Assembly: GCF_000720485.1 (NCBI RefSeq)
Contig: NZ_JOAX01000001.1
Coordinates: 1 to 64,000, forward strand
Reading direction: 5' to 3'
Length of the DNA stretch: 64,000 nt
From: Streptomyces ochraceiscleroticus
Lineage (GTDB): Bacteria > Actinomycetota > Actinomycetes > Streptomycetales > Streptomycetaceae
Made by a program: the position numbers and the translations under genes. The notes under the pieces are model-generated. The model saw only the letters and a list, made by a program, of their open reading frames with translations. It had not been told where the DNA came from and searched no databases. Shown one piece after another: positions 50,452-60,028 of this stretch; position 1 is the stretch's first letter; every line of letters begins with the position of its first letter.

Positions 50452-51132
50452 ATGCGACGGACGACGGTTGGCGCATCGGCGGGTGTACTGGCGTTACTGG
50501 CCACCCTTCTGGCGTCCTGCGGCACCACTGAGGCCCCGGGCTACCTCGCGTCGGGCCCAGCGAACGACCGCGCTCCGGACAAGCTCGTCGCCCCTACGGA
50601 CGATGTCACCCTGACCCCGCTGGACGGCTCTCACTCCTCCGCCGGCCCCAGCACCCCCGCCGCCAACACCGGCGAACGCTCTGGCGACGCGACATCCAGC
50701 CCCCTCTCCCCTGCTGGCACGCCAGATGCCTCGGGTAGCCCTCAGCCGCCCTCCAGAACCGCCCCAGCCACACCGGCCGACAGCGCCCCAGCCCCCTCCC
50801 CCACACCCACTCCCACCGACAACACCCCCGCCCTCCTGAAAGTCGGCGCCCCGCTCCTCACCAAGACCGACGTGCGCTGGTGCGAACAAGTAACCGTGAA
50901 GCTCCACAACACCGGCGGCCGACCGGTGACGGACGGCACCATCACCTTCGCCACCCACATCATCGGCGGGCTCGGAATCGACTGGGACACACGGAAGTCG
51001 ACCCGCGAGCTACCCGTCCCGATCGCCGGCGGCGAGACGAAGACGCACACGTGGAAGGTGTGCGTGGACGCTTGGCGGGTGCCGCTGGGCATGCACATCA
51101 CCACAAAGGGCGCCGCCGCCACCTGGAAGTGA
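50452..51132 (+). CDS. putative lipoprotein, unknown function
   Basis: A 226-residue lipoprotein: hydrophobic signal and lipobox (LATLLASC, Cys about residue 23), a long Ser/Pro/Thr-rich stalk (about residues 40–125, with SPTPTPTDNTP), then a small beta-rich domain (WCEQVTVKLHNTGGRPVTDG, THTWKVCVDAWRVPLGM) with two Cys. The domain looks like a carbohydrate-binding or immunoglobulin-like fold, but I do not recognise a family. It sits just upstream of the RHS toxin module. Confidence 0.65.
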   Translation: MRRTTVGASAGVLALLATLLASCGTTEAPGYLASGPANDRAPDKLVAPTDDVTLTPLDGSHSSAGPSTPAANTGERSGDATSSPLSPAGTPDASGSPQPPSRTAPATPADSAPAPSPTPTPTDNTPALLKVGAPLLTKTDVRWCEQVTVKLHNTGGRPVTDGTITFATHIIGGLGIDWDTRKSTRELPVPIAGGETKTHTWKVCVDAWRVPLGMHITTKGAAATWK

Positions 51133-51200
51133 AGGCCCCAAGCCCGCCCTGTCCAGGTACTCCTGGCTTGCTGTCAGACGCGAGTGCGAATATGTGAGGC

Positions 51201-51887
51201 ATGAGTACCAGTGGGGCGGGGGAATCTTCGGGTGCTGCGCGTGCGGACGGCCGTCCGCGCCTGGAGGACCTGCTGCGGCAGGCCGACGCCGAGGCGGCAG
51301 CACGGGAGCGGCAGGCGAGCGAACGGCGAGCGGACCGTGCGGACGAGACGCCGCCGGCGGCGACACCGGCCGACCCTGACACGCCCCCTGCCATCACCCC
51401 TGCCCCCGAGGACGTAATCGCCCGTGAGAAGCGGGCGTTCGCCGCTCGGCTGGGCGAGTTCCGCCGTACGGCCGTGATCGTCCCAACGCTCGACGGCGAC
51501 CTGATGACCGCGACCTACGGCGGCATCCGCTGGATCTACGCCTTCAGCGACAGGCCCGCCCTCGCCCGCTTCGCCGTCGCCGCCGGATGGGAGCCGCCGC
51601 CCGCGGACGGCCTGGAATTCCTGACCGTGTACGGCGCCCGGCTGCTGGACGTGGTGGTCCCGGCGGCCGGCGAGCCGACGGGCGTGGCCCTGGACGTCGC
51701 GGACGCGGAGACGGGCGGCTGCGTGATGTTCCCACCCGTACTCGGCATCGTCCCCGACGAGGCGGCCGTGGACGGCGCCAACGGTGAGGCACTCGCGACG
51801 GCAGCGGCGGACAGGGCGACGGAAGAGAGCCCAGCAGAGGATCGGGCCCCGGGCACAGGCCCGGCCCCGGGGGAGGCGACGGCGTGA
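51201..51887 (+). CDS. SseB-like protein of the RHS module
   Basis: A 228-residue soluble protein. The middle (REKRAFAARLGEFRRTAVIVPTLDGDLM, then GGIRWIYAFSDRPALARFAVAAG) is SseB N-terminal-domain-like; both ends are Ala/Glu-rich and probably disordered. SseB-type proteins are frequent next to WXG and RHS toxin genes in Streptomyces and may act as chaperones or adaptors. Its stop overlaps the following gene by 4 bp (GTGA). Confidence 0.75.
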   Translation: MSTSGAGESSGAARADGRPRLEDLLRQADAEAAARERQASERRADRADETPPAATPADPDTPPAITPAPEDVIAREKRAFAARLGEFRRTAVIVPTLDGDLMTATYGGIRWIYAFSDRPALARFAVAAGWEPPPADGLEFLTVYGARLLDVVVPAAGEPTGVALDVADAETGGCVMFPPVLGIVPDEAAVDGANGEALATAAADRATEESPAEDRAPGTGPAPGEATA

Positions 51888-52597
51888 GCGGCGAGCAGCC
51901 CGAGATGAGCGACGAGCTCAAGGACCTCCATGTCTCGCCGTCGGCCATCAAGAAGATCACCAGTGGCATCAACGGTGCCATCGACGAGCTGCAGGCCATC
52001 GGCCAGGCGGGCGGCGCCGAGGTCGGCCGCGGCTTCTCCGAACTCGCCCTGACCGGCATGGAAACCGGCTACGCGGACCTCACCGCGAAGTTCGAGACGT
52101 TCTGCGAGCGCTGGGAGTGGGGCGTCCGCTCCCTCGTGAAGGAGGCCCTCGACTTCGCCGAGGGGGCGGGCCTCTCGGCGGGCCTGATGCACGAGGCGGA
52201 CGGCTATGTCCAGGGCACGATGAAGGTCGGCTGGACGGCGGCGATGGGCAACCCCCACCTGTCCGAGGAGGACGTCGAGAAGCGCAGTTGGGGCCGGACC
52301 CTCGAGGACAACCCGATCCACAACCTCGCCAACCCCGACTACAGCGCCAAGTCCATGCTGCAGGCCGGCCAGGACGCCGAGGACCTCTGGAAGGCGACGG
52401 CGCACGACCTCACCACGGACGGGATGATCGGCGGCCAGTACAGCTCGTACGCCAAGGTCGCCGGTTACGGGGACGAGTACGACGCAGCGATGGACGACGC
52501 CTTCGGCCCTGACCAGAAGGCCGATGACGGCGGCGCACACGGGGAGAGCGGCAAGCGCGGCGAGGGCCGCACCGAGCACGGGGGAAGCAAGGGCTGA
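51884..52597 (+). CDS. WXG-like partner of the RHS protein
   Basis: A 237-residue helical protein: IKKITSGINGAIDELQAIG, then FETFCERWEWGVRSLVKEALDF, which has the size and helix spacing of WXG/ESX-type proteins although the canonical WXG turn is not exact. The C-terminus is Gly/Lys-rich. It overlaps the SseB-like gene before it and the RHS gene after it (TGATG), so all three are translated together. Likely role is targeting or chaperoning the RHS toxin; inference. Confidence 0.65.
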   Translation: MSGEQPEMSDELKDLHVSPSAIKKITSGINGAIDELQAIGQAGGAEVGRGFSELALTGMETGYADLTAKFETFCERWEWGVRSLVKEALDFAEGAGLSAGLMHEADGYVQGTMKVGWTAAMGNPHLSEEDVEKRSWGRTLEDNPIHNLANPDYSAKSMLQAGQDAEDLWKATAHDLTTDGMIGGQYSSYAKVAGYGDEYDAAMDDAFGPDQKADDGGAHGESGKRGEGRTEHGGSKG

Positions 52598-55500
52598 TGG
52601 GCTGGGACGACTGGATACCGGACGGCGTCAAGGACGGTGTCAACGATGTCGCCGACAAGGTCGGTGACGCGTACGAGGACGGCCAGAAGGCGATCGGCCA
52701 GGGCATCGATCACTACAGCGGCCGGCTGGCGGACGCCATGGACGGCGCCGGCTGGGACAGCGGCGCCGACTGGGTCCGCAGCAAGGGCGACTCGGTCGCC
52801 AACCATCTCGGCGCCGAGGTCGAGGAGTGGGAGCTGGGCGAGACCGAGGACCCCAAGAAGCTGGTGCACGGCAGCCCCGACAAGATCCGCGCCACGGCCA
52901 AGAACCTCAGCGACTTCCAGAAGGCGTTCGACAAGGTCGCCTCCGGGATGCGGCAGCTCGACTCGGGCGAGTGGCGCGGCCAGGCCGCTGACGCCTTCCG
53001 CAAGAAATTCGCCATGCACCCGACGAAGTGGGCGCACGCCGCCGACGCCTGCGAAAAGGCGTCGAAGGCCCTGTCCGACTTCGCCGAGACCGTGGACTGG
53101 GCGCAGCAGCAGGCCCAGGTGGCGATCAACGAGTACAAGAAGGGCCAGGAGGCGACCGACAAGGCGCGGGCCGCACACGCGAAGGAGGTGACCGCGTACG
53201 CGAAGGACCTCCAGACCTACAAGGACGCCCAGGACGCGGGCAAGGACCCGGGCAAGCGCCCCACCGACCCGGGCGACTTCACTCATGATCCCGGCGAGGC
53301 GCTGCGCAACGGCGCCAGAGACAAGCTGAAGCACGCCCGCAAGCAGCGCAACACGTCCGGCGCCCACGCAGTGACCCACGTGGACGCCGCCCTGGCCCAC
53401 GCCCCCGCCAAGCCGGAGTTCACCGACCGGCTCGGCATGGAGGCGTACGACAAGATCCAGGGAGCGCCGACGGAGCTCCTGCACACGGTGGGCGGCTTCA
53501 CGAAGGGCGCATTCGGCGTGATGTCCTTCGCCCGCTCGGTCAGCCCCATGGACTCGTACAACGTCTCCCACCCGGCCGAGTACGCGATGACGCTGAACTC
53601 CACGGCCGCGGGGCTGGTCGGCATGGCGAACCACCCGGAGCGCCTCCCCGCGGCCGTCGTCGGCACCGGCTGGAGCCACGACGCGTCGGAGGCCAAGGGC
53701 CGCCTGCTTTTCGACGTTGTCCTGGACGTCGCCACGGGCGGCGCGGGGGCGGCGGCTAGCGCGGGGACCCGGACGTTCAGGGTGGCCCGCCTCGGCGAGG
53801 ACGCCATGGAACACGCCGGCAACCGCGCGCTGCGCGAGGGGATGGAGGAGGCAGGCGAAGGCTCCGCGCGCCGCCATCTGCACGAGGACGGTCACCATCA
53901 GTCGGACACGAAGAATTCGGAACGAGAGTCCGAGGGCTCGGACCCGGTGGACCTCGCCACCGGCAGGATGTACCTGCCGCAGACCGACATCGTGCTCCCC
54001 GGTGCGTTGCCGCTGGCCTTTACCCGACAGCTGGAGTCAGGCCGTACAACAGGCCAGTGGTTCGGGCCTTCCTGGGCGAGCACGGCGGACCAGCGGCTGG
54101 AGATCGACGTCGAAGGCGTCGTCTTCGTCGGCGAGGACGGCCTGCTGCTGTCCTACCCCCACCCAGCCCCGGGCGTGCCCACACTCCCGGAGTCCGGCCC
54201 CCGCCACCCGCTCGAACGCACCCCCGACGGCGGCTACACCCTCACCGATCCCGGCACCGGGCATATACGCCACTTCTCACCACCGCCCGCCGGTGACGAC
54301 GAGACCGGGGACGGCATCGCCCGCCTGGAGCAGATAACCGATCGCAACGGCGACCACTGGATCACCTTCGACCACGATCCGGACGGCACACCGACCGGGA
54401 TCGTCCACTCCAGCGGCTACCACCTCACGTTCACCACCGAGGAAGGCCGCATCACCGCCCTCCACCTGGCGGGCGGGGCCGAGGACGGCACCGATCAGGT
54501 ACTCCTCCGTTACGGCTACACCGACGGCAACCTCACCTCGGTGACCAACTCCTCCGACCTGCCGTTGCGCTTCGAGTACGACGACCGGTACCGCGTCGTC
54601 TGCTGGACCGACACCAACGACCGCCGGTACGACTACGTCTACGACGACCGGAACCGCTGCATCGCCGAGGGCGGGACCGAAGGTCACATGGCGGTCCGCA
54701 TCAGTTACGACGAGACCGACCCCGCCACCGGCCACCGCATCACCGCGCTCACCGACTCTCTCGGGCACACCACCCGCCACCTGGTCAACGACGCGTACAA
54801 GATCGTCGCCACGATCGGACCGACCGGCGCGGTTGCCCGTACCGAACGGGACCACCTCGGCCGCGTCATGACCGCCGTCGATCCGCTGGGGCACACCACG
54901 GCCTTCGAGTACGACGCGGTCGGCCGCATCACGGCGGTGATCCGCCCCGACGACACCCGCGTCACCGCGACGTACAACGCCCTCGGCCTGCCGACCGAGG
55001 TCACCGAACCGGACGGTGCGGTCTGGCGGCAGACCTACGACGAAGACGGCCGCCGCATCTCCGCCACCGACCCGTCGGGGGCGACGACGACCTTCGCCTA
55101 CGACGCCCGCGGGCACCTGTCCGCGGTGACCAACGCGCTCGGCCAGACAACCCGCATGCGCTGCAACGCGGCCGGACTGCCCACCGAGATCACCGACCCA
55201 TTGGGCGGCGTGACGAAGTACGTACGCGACGCCTTCGGCCGCGTCGTGGCCCATACCGACCCTCTCGGCGCCACCACCCATTACACCTGGACCGTCGAGG
55301 GCCACCTCGCCCGCCGCGTCGCACCCGACGGCGCGACCGAGACCTGGACGTACGACGGCGAAGGCAACTGCCTCACGCACACGGACGCCGCCGGCGGCGT
55401 GACGCAGTACGAGTACACCCACTTCGACCAGTTGGTCGCACGAATCGAGCCGAACGGCGTCCGCTACACCTTCACGTATGACACAAAGCTCCAGCTGACC

Positions 55501-57525
55501 AAGGTCACCAACCCGCAGGGCCTGGAGTGGTCGTACGCATACGACCCGGCCGGCCTGCTGTCCGCCGAGACGGACTTCGACGGCCGCCAGGTGACGTACG
55601 AACGGGACCTTGCAGGCCGCCTCGCCGCCCGCACCAGCCCGCTGGGCCACACGACCGTCTACCAGTACGACAAGCTCGGTCGTACGACGGCCAAGCGCAC
55701 CGCCGACGGCGTGACCACCCGCTACACCCACGACCCGAGCGGCCGCCTCCTCCGCGCCACAGCGCCGGACAGCGAGGTGGCGTGGACCCGCGATCCCCTG
55801 GGTCGTATCACCGCCGAGACGGTCAACGGCCGCACCATCTCCTATGCGTACGACACGCTCGGCCGCCGCACCCACCGTCGTACGCCCACCGGCGCCGAAG
55901 CGTCGTACGCCTACGACGCCGCCGGCCGCCGCACGTCCCTCACCACGTCCGGCCGCACCCTCGACTTCACCCACGACGCCACGGGCCAGGAGATCACCCG
56001 CTCCCTCACGGACGGCCTGATCACCCTCCACCAGTCATACGACCCGGCGGGCCGCCTGTCGTCCCAGGCTCTGTACGGCGCGACGACGGCATCGGAGACC
56101 TCCGCGGAAGGCGCGACCACACACACGACCCCGCTTCAGCACCGGTCGTACACCTACCGCCCCGACGGCTACCTCACCGGCATCGACGACCTCCTGAGCG
56201 GCCCCCGCCGCTTCGCCCTCGACCCCGTCGGCCGCGTCACTGCGGTCTCCGCCCACAACTGGACCGAGACCTACGCCTACGACGAGGCCGGCAACCAGAC
56301 TTCCGCGGAATGGCCCGGCGCCCACGCCAACTCGGAAGCCACCGGCACCCGCACCTACAACGGCACCCGCCTCACCCAGGCCGGCCGCATCCGCTACGAA
56401 CACGACCCCGCCGGCCGCCTGACCCTGCGCCAGAAACGCCACCTCTCCGGCAAACGCGAATCCTGGCACTACACCTGGGACACCGAAGACCGCCTGACCT
56501 CGGTCACCACCCCCGACGGCACGGTCTGGCACTACCGCTACGACCCCCTGGGCCGCCGCACATCCAAGCAGCGCGTTTCCCCGGACGGTACTGCCGTCCT
56601 GGAACAGATCGACTTCACCTGGGACGGCACCACCCTCACCGAACAAACCACCTCAGGTGACGGGCCTGCCCCTTCCATCACCCTCACCTGGGACCACAAC
56701 GGCCTGGCCCCTATCACTCAAACCGAACGCATCTCCGCATCCGATGCCCCCCAATCCGAAATAGACTCCCGCTTCTTCGCCATCATCACCGACCTGATCG
56801 GCACCCCCACCGAACTCGTCTCCCCCGAAGGCAAAATAGCCTGGCACACCCGCACGACCCTCTGGGGCACCACAACCTGGAACGCCGACGCGACCGCGTA
56901 CACCCCTCTCCGCTTCCCAGGCCAATACTTCGACCCAGAAACCGGGCTGCATTACAACTACTTCCGGTATTACGACCCCGAAAGTGCCCGCTACGCGTGC
57001 CCTGACCCTTTGGGTCTGATCCCTGCCCCTAACCCGGCCACGTATGTTCACAATCCATTGGCATCGACGGATCCGCTTGGCCTGGGTCCGTGTCCGCCAG
57101 ATCAAGACAGACGTGCACAGCCACCCGCACACGGCGAGGGAAATGGTAACGACTGGGCGAAGAGCGTCACGCAAAAGGGGAGGACCGACAACTCTCAGGT
57201 CATCTCCGGTCACGGATACTATGAGTTCGGTGCAGGCGACATGACTGTCCCTGCAGGAACATGGTTGAAGTTCTACGTCGAGGACGGGAAACGCCTTTCG
57301 GACGCCATCGGCCATGAGATCGAAGTTGGCGGAAACAGGACGCCATTCGAGACTTTCGGCCCTGGCAAGAGCCTCCCCGACTACACCGTTGACGTACCCA
57401 AGAACCTAAACATCAGCAGCAAATCAATAACCGTAAATGCGCCTACTCGACTCAGTGATATCGTCACTGAGGGCATGGGTGCCGTGCATGTCGTAATTTG
57501 CCGCGAACACATCAAACCTTGGTGA
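52597..57525 (+). CDS. RHS-repeat polymorphic toxin
   Basis: A 1642-residue polymorphic toxin. The N-terminal ~200 residues hold a WXG-like helical domain (SGEWRGQAADAFRKKF). A PAAR-less, DUF6531-type start of the RHS core follows (SDPVDLATGRMYLPQTDIVLPG), then many YD repeats (such as YDAVGRITAVI, YDPAGRLSSQA). The hyperconserved end reads YFDPETGLHYNYFRYYDPESARY and DPLGL (about residue 1491). The C-terminal ~145 residues (ISGHGYYEFGAGDMTVPAG, VHVVICREH) are a separate variable domain that resembles the Stv 'putative adhesin' family; its activity is unknown. GC drops in this tail, a sign of domain exchange. Confidence 0.9.
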   Translation: MGWDDWIPDGVKDGVNDVADKVGDAYEDGQKAIGQGIDHYSGRLADAMDGAGWDSGADWVRSKGDSVANHLGAEVEEWELGETEDPKKLVHGSPDKIRATAKNLSDFQKAFDKVASGMRQLDSGEWRGQAADAFRKKFAMHPTKWAHAADACEKASKALSDFAETVDWAQQQAQVAINEYKKGQEATDKARAAHAKEVTAYAKDLQTYKDAQDAGKDPGKRPTDPGDFTHDPGEALRNGARDKLKHARKQRNTSGAHAVTHVDAALAHAPAKPEFTDRLGMEAYDKIQGAPTELLHTVGGFTKGAFGVMSFARSVSPMDSYNVSHPAEYAMTLNSTAAGLVGMANHPERLPAAVVGTGWSHDASEAKGRLLFDVVLDVATGGAGAAASAGTRTFRVARLGEDAMEHAGNRALREGMEEAGEGSARRHLHEDGHHQSDTKNSERESEGSDPVDLATGRMYLPQTDIVLPGALPLAFTRQLESGRTTGQWFGPSWASTADQRLEIDVEGVVFVGEDGLLLSYPHPAPGVPTLPESGPRHPLERTPDGGYTLTDPGTGHIRHFSPPPAGDDETGDGIARLEQITDRNGDHWITFDHDPDGTPTGIVHSSGYHLTFTTEEGRITALHLAGGAEDGTDQVLLRYGYTDGNLTSVTNSSDLPLRFEYDDRYRVVCWTDTNDRRYDYVYDDRNRCIAEGGTEGHMAVRISYDETDPATGHRITALTDSLGHTTRHLVNDAYKIVATIGPTGAVARTERDHLGRVMTAVDPLGHTTAFEYDAVGRITAVIRPDDTRVTATYNALGLPTEVTEPDGAVWRQTYDEDGRRISATDPSGATTTFAYDARGHLSAVTNALGQTTRMRCNAAGLPTEITDPLGGVTKYVRDAFGRVVAHTDPLGATTHYTWTVEGHLARRVAPDGATETWTYDGEGNCLTHTDAAGGVTQYEYTHFDQLVARIEPNGVRYTFTYDTKLQLTKVTNPQGLEWSYAYDPAGLLSAETDFDGRQVTYERDLAGRLAARTSPLGHTTVYQYDKLGRTTAKRTADGVTTRYTHDPSGRLLRATAPDSEVAWTRDPLGRITAETVNGRTISYAYDTLGRRTHRRTPTGAEASYAYDAAGRRTSLTTSGRTLDFTHDATGQEITRSLTDGLITLHQSYDPAGRLSSQALYGATTASETSAEGATTHTTPLQHRSYTYRPDGYLTGIDDLLSGPRRFALDPVGRVTAVSAHNWTETYAYDEAGNQTSAEWPGAHANSEATGTRTYNGTRLTQAGRIRYEHDPAGRLTLRQKRHLSGKRESWHYTWDTEDRLTSVTTPDGTVWHYRYDPLGRRTSKQRVSPDGTAVLEQIDFTWDGTTLTEQTTSGDGPAPSITLTWDHNGLAPITQTERISASDAPQSEIDSRFFAIITDLIGTPTELVSPEGKIAWHTRTTLWGTTTWNADATAYTPLRFPGQYFDPETGLHYNYFRYYDPESARYACPDPLGLIPAPNPATYVHNPLASTDPLGLGPCPPDQDRRAQPPAHGEGNGNDWAKSVTQKGRTDNSQVISGHGYYEFGAGDMTVPAGTWLKFYVEDGKRLSDAIGHEIEVGGNRTPFETFGPGKSLPDYTVDVPKNLNISSKSITVNAPTRLSDIVTEGMGAVHVVICREHIKPW

Positions 57526-57531
57526 ATACAG

Positions 57532-57921
57532 ATGACTTACTACCCCGACCTTAGCGCTTACGCATATTCCGAGTCTGACGAACCCATGCTGAACGTCGGC
57601 TGGCTTTCCAGGGATCATGACTACCGAAGGGGAGAAGCCCCCAAAGGACTCACCAAGGCGCTCGCCAAACTGGCCAAGGAGTCAGTGAACATTCAGCGCG
57701 GCATGCATTTCTGCGAACTTTGCCCTTCTTTCCAAGTAGCTCGCGAAAACACGTCTTGGAATGACATTTTCATCGGTAGTGGGGAAATTCACGTGACCGG
57801 CCCTCGCGGCACTACATACGCCGCTCCTGCAATGATTGTGCATTACGTCGACAGTCATTCATATTTGCCGCCCGAGGATTTCTGCAACGCCGCCCTTCAG
57901 GCACTCCGACACGACAATTAG
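57532..57921 (+). CDS. small protein after the RHS toxin, likely immunity
   Basis: A 129-residue cytoplasmic protein, 6 bp after the toxin stop. Sequence runs such as YYPDLSAYAYSESDEPMLNVGWL, HFCELCPSF and YAAPAMIVHYVDSHSYLPP match a family I recall beside RHS genes (DUF7919-like). The gene is AT-richer than its neighbours (AAA, ATT and ATA codons are common). By position it is the immunity protein for the RHS C-terminal domain; this is inference. Confidence 0.7.
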   Translation: MTYYPDLSAYAYSESDEPMLNVGWLSRDHDYRRGEAPKGLTKALAKLAKESVNIQRGMHFCELCPSFQVARENTSWNDIFIGSGEIHVTGPRGTTYAAPAMIVHYVDSHSYLPPEDFCNAALQALRHDN

Positions 57922-58076
57922 GCATATTCACACAATCAGACCTTCTGGCTGAATAGCTAGTCAATCCTGTGCGTGTCGATTCGTGGCAAGTGTCACTGGG
58001 GTGCGTACCGATACGAAGATGTTGATTCCGCTTGGAAGTAAGCGGCCGTGGCGTTTGCCGGGGCGGGGTTGAGTTG

Positions 58077-58334
58077 GTGGAGTACTGGAAGGTTCGCTGG
58101 AATCACGGGTTTCCGGATGAGGCGGTCGTGTTCTACAGCGAAGTCGGGGATGACGGGTATGAAGTGAGGAAGGTGCAGGTTTACCGGGATGGGCGCAGGT
58201 TGAAGGCGGATTGTCTGCATGAGTCCGGCGAGATCGGCCTGAGCGAGGTTCCCGTGGGGCGGATCGAGGATGTGGCTGCGCAGAGCGAGTTCGTCGCGGA
58301 GCTCATCGAGCGCGGAGAGTTCGACTCCGCGTGA
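58077..58334 (+). CDS. DUF6881-family protein, possible second immunity gene
   Basis: An 85-residue protein matching DUF6881: EYWKVRWNHGFPDEAVVFYSE, GYEVRKVQVYRDGR and LSEVPVGRIEDVAAQSEF. The family is common in toxin–immunity tails. The GTG at 58077 is chosen, with a G-rich box upstream; a longer frame runs from 58032. It may be an orphan immunity gene left by earlier toxin exchange. Confidence 0.7.
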   Translation: MEYWKVRWNHGFPDEAVVFYSEVGDDGYEVRKVQVYRDGRRLKADCLHESGEIGLSEVPVGRIEDVAAQSEFVAELIERGEFDSA

Positions 58335-58503
58335 GGGCGAGCGGCTTGGCCGGGATGAATGACGGTCGAGTAGGGGCCGCTGGTGTGCGCTCCGCTGGGG
58401 TGCTCGTATTCGCTGAATCCACTTGGTCTGTGGACGTCGAGTGGGCGTGACGGCTCGAGGTGCGGCACCGGTCCGCGGCGCCCGCGCGGGAGGGGAAGAC
58501 CTC

Positions 58504-58836
58504 TCAGGCAGCGCCGATCACTCGGTCGCCGTATTCGATGGACAGCGTGATCCGGGCCCCCAGTGCCGCGGCGTACGTGCGCATCGTCTCCAGGTTGTGG
58601 ATCTCTCCCCGTTCGATCTGGGACACCCGCGCCTGGGAAATGCCGACCGCAGCCGCCACCTGGGCCTGTGTGCGTCCCTGTTCTTCCCTGATCATGCGCA
58701 GGTGATAGCCGAGCACATGTGCCTCGGTCGCCGTCCGCGCCGCCTGCTTTCGGGCTTCCCACTCGGCATCGGTGATCTCGGGATGGGCTTCGCGCATCTG
58801 GCGCTTCACCTTTGCCCAACTGCTGTAACCGTTCAT
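58504..58836 (-). CDS. HigA-like XRE antitoxin
   Basis: A 110-residue protein with a C-terminal XRE helix-turn-helix (REEQGRTQAQVAAAVGISQARVSQIERG) and an N-terminal helix pair (KRQMREAHPEITDAEWEARKQ). It neutralises the toxin encoded directly upstream and represses the operon in such systems. Its ATG shares one base with the toxin stop (TGATG). Confidence 0.85.
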   Translation of the reverse strand: MNGYSSWAKVKRQMREAHPEITDAEWEARKQAARTATEAHVLGYHLRMIREEQGRTQAQVAAAVGISQARVSQIERGEIHNLETMRTYAAALGARITLSIEYGDRVIGAA

Positions 58837-59219
58837 CAGGCGTCCCGGTCCTCTCCTGCGCGGTGGGCGCTCGTCAAGTACGCGCTGTAACGGGCCTCGG
58901 CAAGTGGAATTGCTTCTTCGTACCACTGGTTCCAACGGCCGACCTTGTCACCTGCCACAAGAAGAACCGCCTCACGTACCGGATCGAAGACGAACAGGAC
59001 CCGTACCTCGGTTCTGCCTGCGCTTCCCGGCCGCAACTCCTTGAGGTTGTGCACCCGGCTGCCGGTGATCCGGTCGACCAATGGCCTGCCCAGAATCGGT
59101 CCGCTCTCAGCCAGCATGTCGATGGCCGCTGCGACGAGGTCCGCACTCACCGGATCCTCCTCTGCCAGCTTGAGCAGCCACAGCTCCACCGATGGGTGGA
59201 GATTGATCTCCCAGGTCAT
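58836..59219 (-). CDS. HigB/RelE-type toxin
   Basis: A 127-residue RelE/ParE-fold protein: INLHPSVELWLLKLAEEDP, GRPLVDRITGSRVHNLKELRPGS, TEVRVLFVFDPVREAVLLVAGDK and KVGRWNQWYEEAIPLAEARY are HigB2-type signatures. Such toxins cleave mRNA in the ribosome. Toxin-first order with a following XRE antitoxin is the HigBA arrangement. An ATG three codons upstream (59228) is an alternative start. Confidence 0.88.
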   Translation of the reverse strand: MTWEINLHPSVELWLLKLAEEDPVSADLVAAAIDMLAESGPILGRPLVDRITGSRVHNLKELRPGSAGRTEVRVLFVFDPVREAVLLVAGDKVGRWNQWYEEAIPLAEARYSAYLTSAHRAGEDRDA

Positions 59220-59253
59220 GCGCCACATCCCAGCGTAGACCGGCGAGCTCTAG

Positions 59254-59269
59254 AAGGAAATCCTTATAC
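59254..59269 (-). promoter_or_regulatory. possible higBA promoter and operator
   Basis: The palindrome AAGGAAATCCTT (59254–59265) overlaps a -10-like TATAAG on the minus strand, about 35 nt upstream of the toxin start; typical for autoregulation by a HigA dimer. Confidence 0.45.
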
Positions 59270-59419
59270 CGTCATCCCAACGGGTGACATAGAGCAGGTA
59301 GTCGCTGGAATGGCCGCGGGTCGCGCTGGGCGGTACGCCACTCGGCGGCGCAGGCGGGTGCAGGCCCCGATCGAGCTCCGGTCAGGCGTCCGTGGGTGCG
59401 CCGGCGAGACTTCCGGGAG

Positions 59420-59645
59420 TTACTTCGAGACGAAGGAGCCCATGCCCGGGGTGGTGACGATGAGGCTCTCGGCGCGGAGGGCTGCGGTGGCCCTTGCGTA
59501 CGGTCACTCGCGCGACGCCGAACTCCCGCTCCATCTGGGCCTCGGAGATCAGGTGGTGGGGCGGGTACTCCCCGCTCGCGATCCGGCTGCGGATCACGTC
59601 GGCGATCTGGACCCACTTGGGTCTTGTCGGGTCGAACGTCATCAC
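59420..59645 (-). pseudogene. frameshifted mini-GntR regulator
   Basis: Third member of a tandem family. It begins TFDPTRPKWVQIADVIRSRI and is normal to VARVTVRK, then needs a frame change at the CCC run (59491–59493, plus strand): with one base fewer, it continues ATAALRAESLIVTTPGMGSF, matching its two neighbours, and stops at 59420. The uninterrupted frame gives nonsense past that point. Either a true pseudogene or a sequencing error. Confidence 0.7.
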
Positions 59646-59697
59646 CGGCGGACGGTACAGCGCTCGGCTGCGCGATCGAGCCAGGTCAAGGCACGGT

Positions 59698-59976
59698 TCA
59701 TCCGTCGGCAGGATCCTCGGTCGGCTTCTCGGACGGCTTCACCGGCAGCTCTCTCGCCACGAAGGAGCCCATGCCTGCCCGAGTCCGGATCAGCCCGTTT
59801 GCGCGCAGGGCCCGGTGCACCTTCTGCGATGTGGAGGTGGCGATGCCGAACTCCGCCGAGAGGTTCAGTACGGATGGGACGCGCGTGCCGGGGGCGTAGG
59901 TGCCGTCCGCGATGCGCTGGCGAATCACGTCAGCGACCTGGCGCCAGCGGGGGCAGTCCGGTGCGAAGTCCATCAC
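59698..59976 (-). CDS. mini-GntR winged-helix regulator
   Basis: A 92-residue protein with only a GntR-type winged helix: RWRQVADVIRQRIADGTYAPG, RVPSVLNLSAEFGIATSTSQ and LIRTRAGMGSFVARE. No effector domain. GTG 59976 is followed directly by ATG; TACCGT lies 6 nt upstream, so the mRNA probably starts at the GTG. Paralogous genes lie on both sides. Confidence 0.8.
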   Translation of the reverse strand: MMDFAPDCPRWRQVADVIRQRIADGTYAPGTRVPSVLNLSAEFGIATSTSQKVHRALRANGLIRTRAGMGSFVARELPVKPSEKPTEDPADG

Positions 59977-60028
59977 AGCCGGACGGTACTTCTCCTAGGC
60001 GCACGGAAGCGTTTCTTCGGAGCGTCAT

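Noticed and set aside
54277..56031. Large minus-strand frame opposite the RHS gene
   Set aside because: Val/Gly/Arg shadow of the YD repeats; no conserved features.
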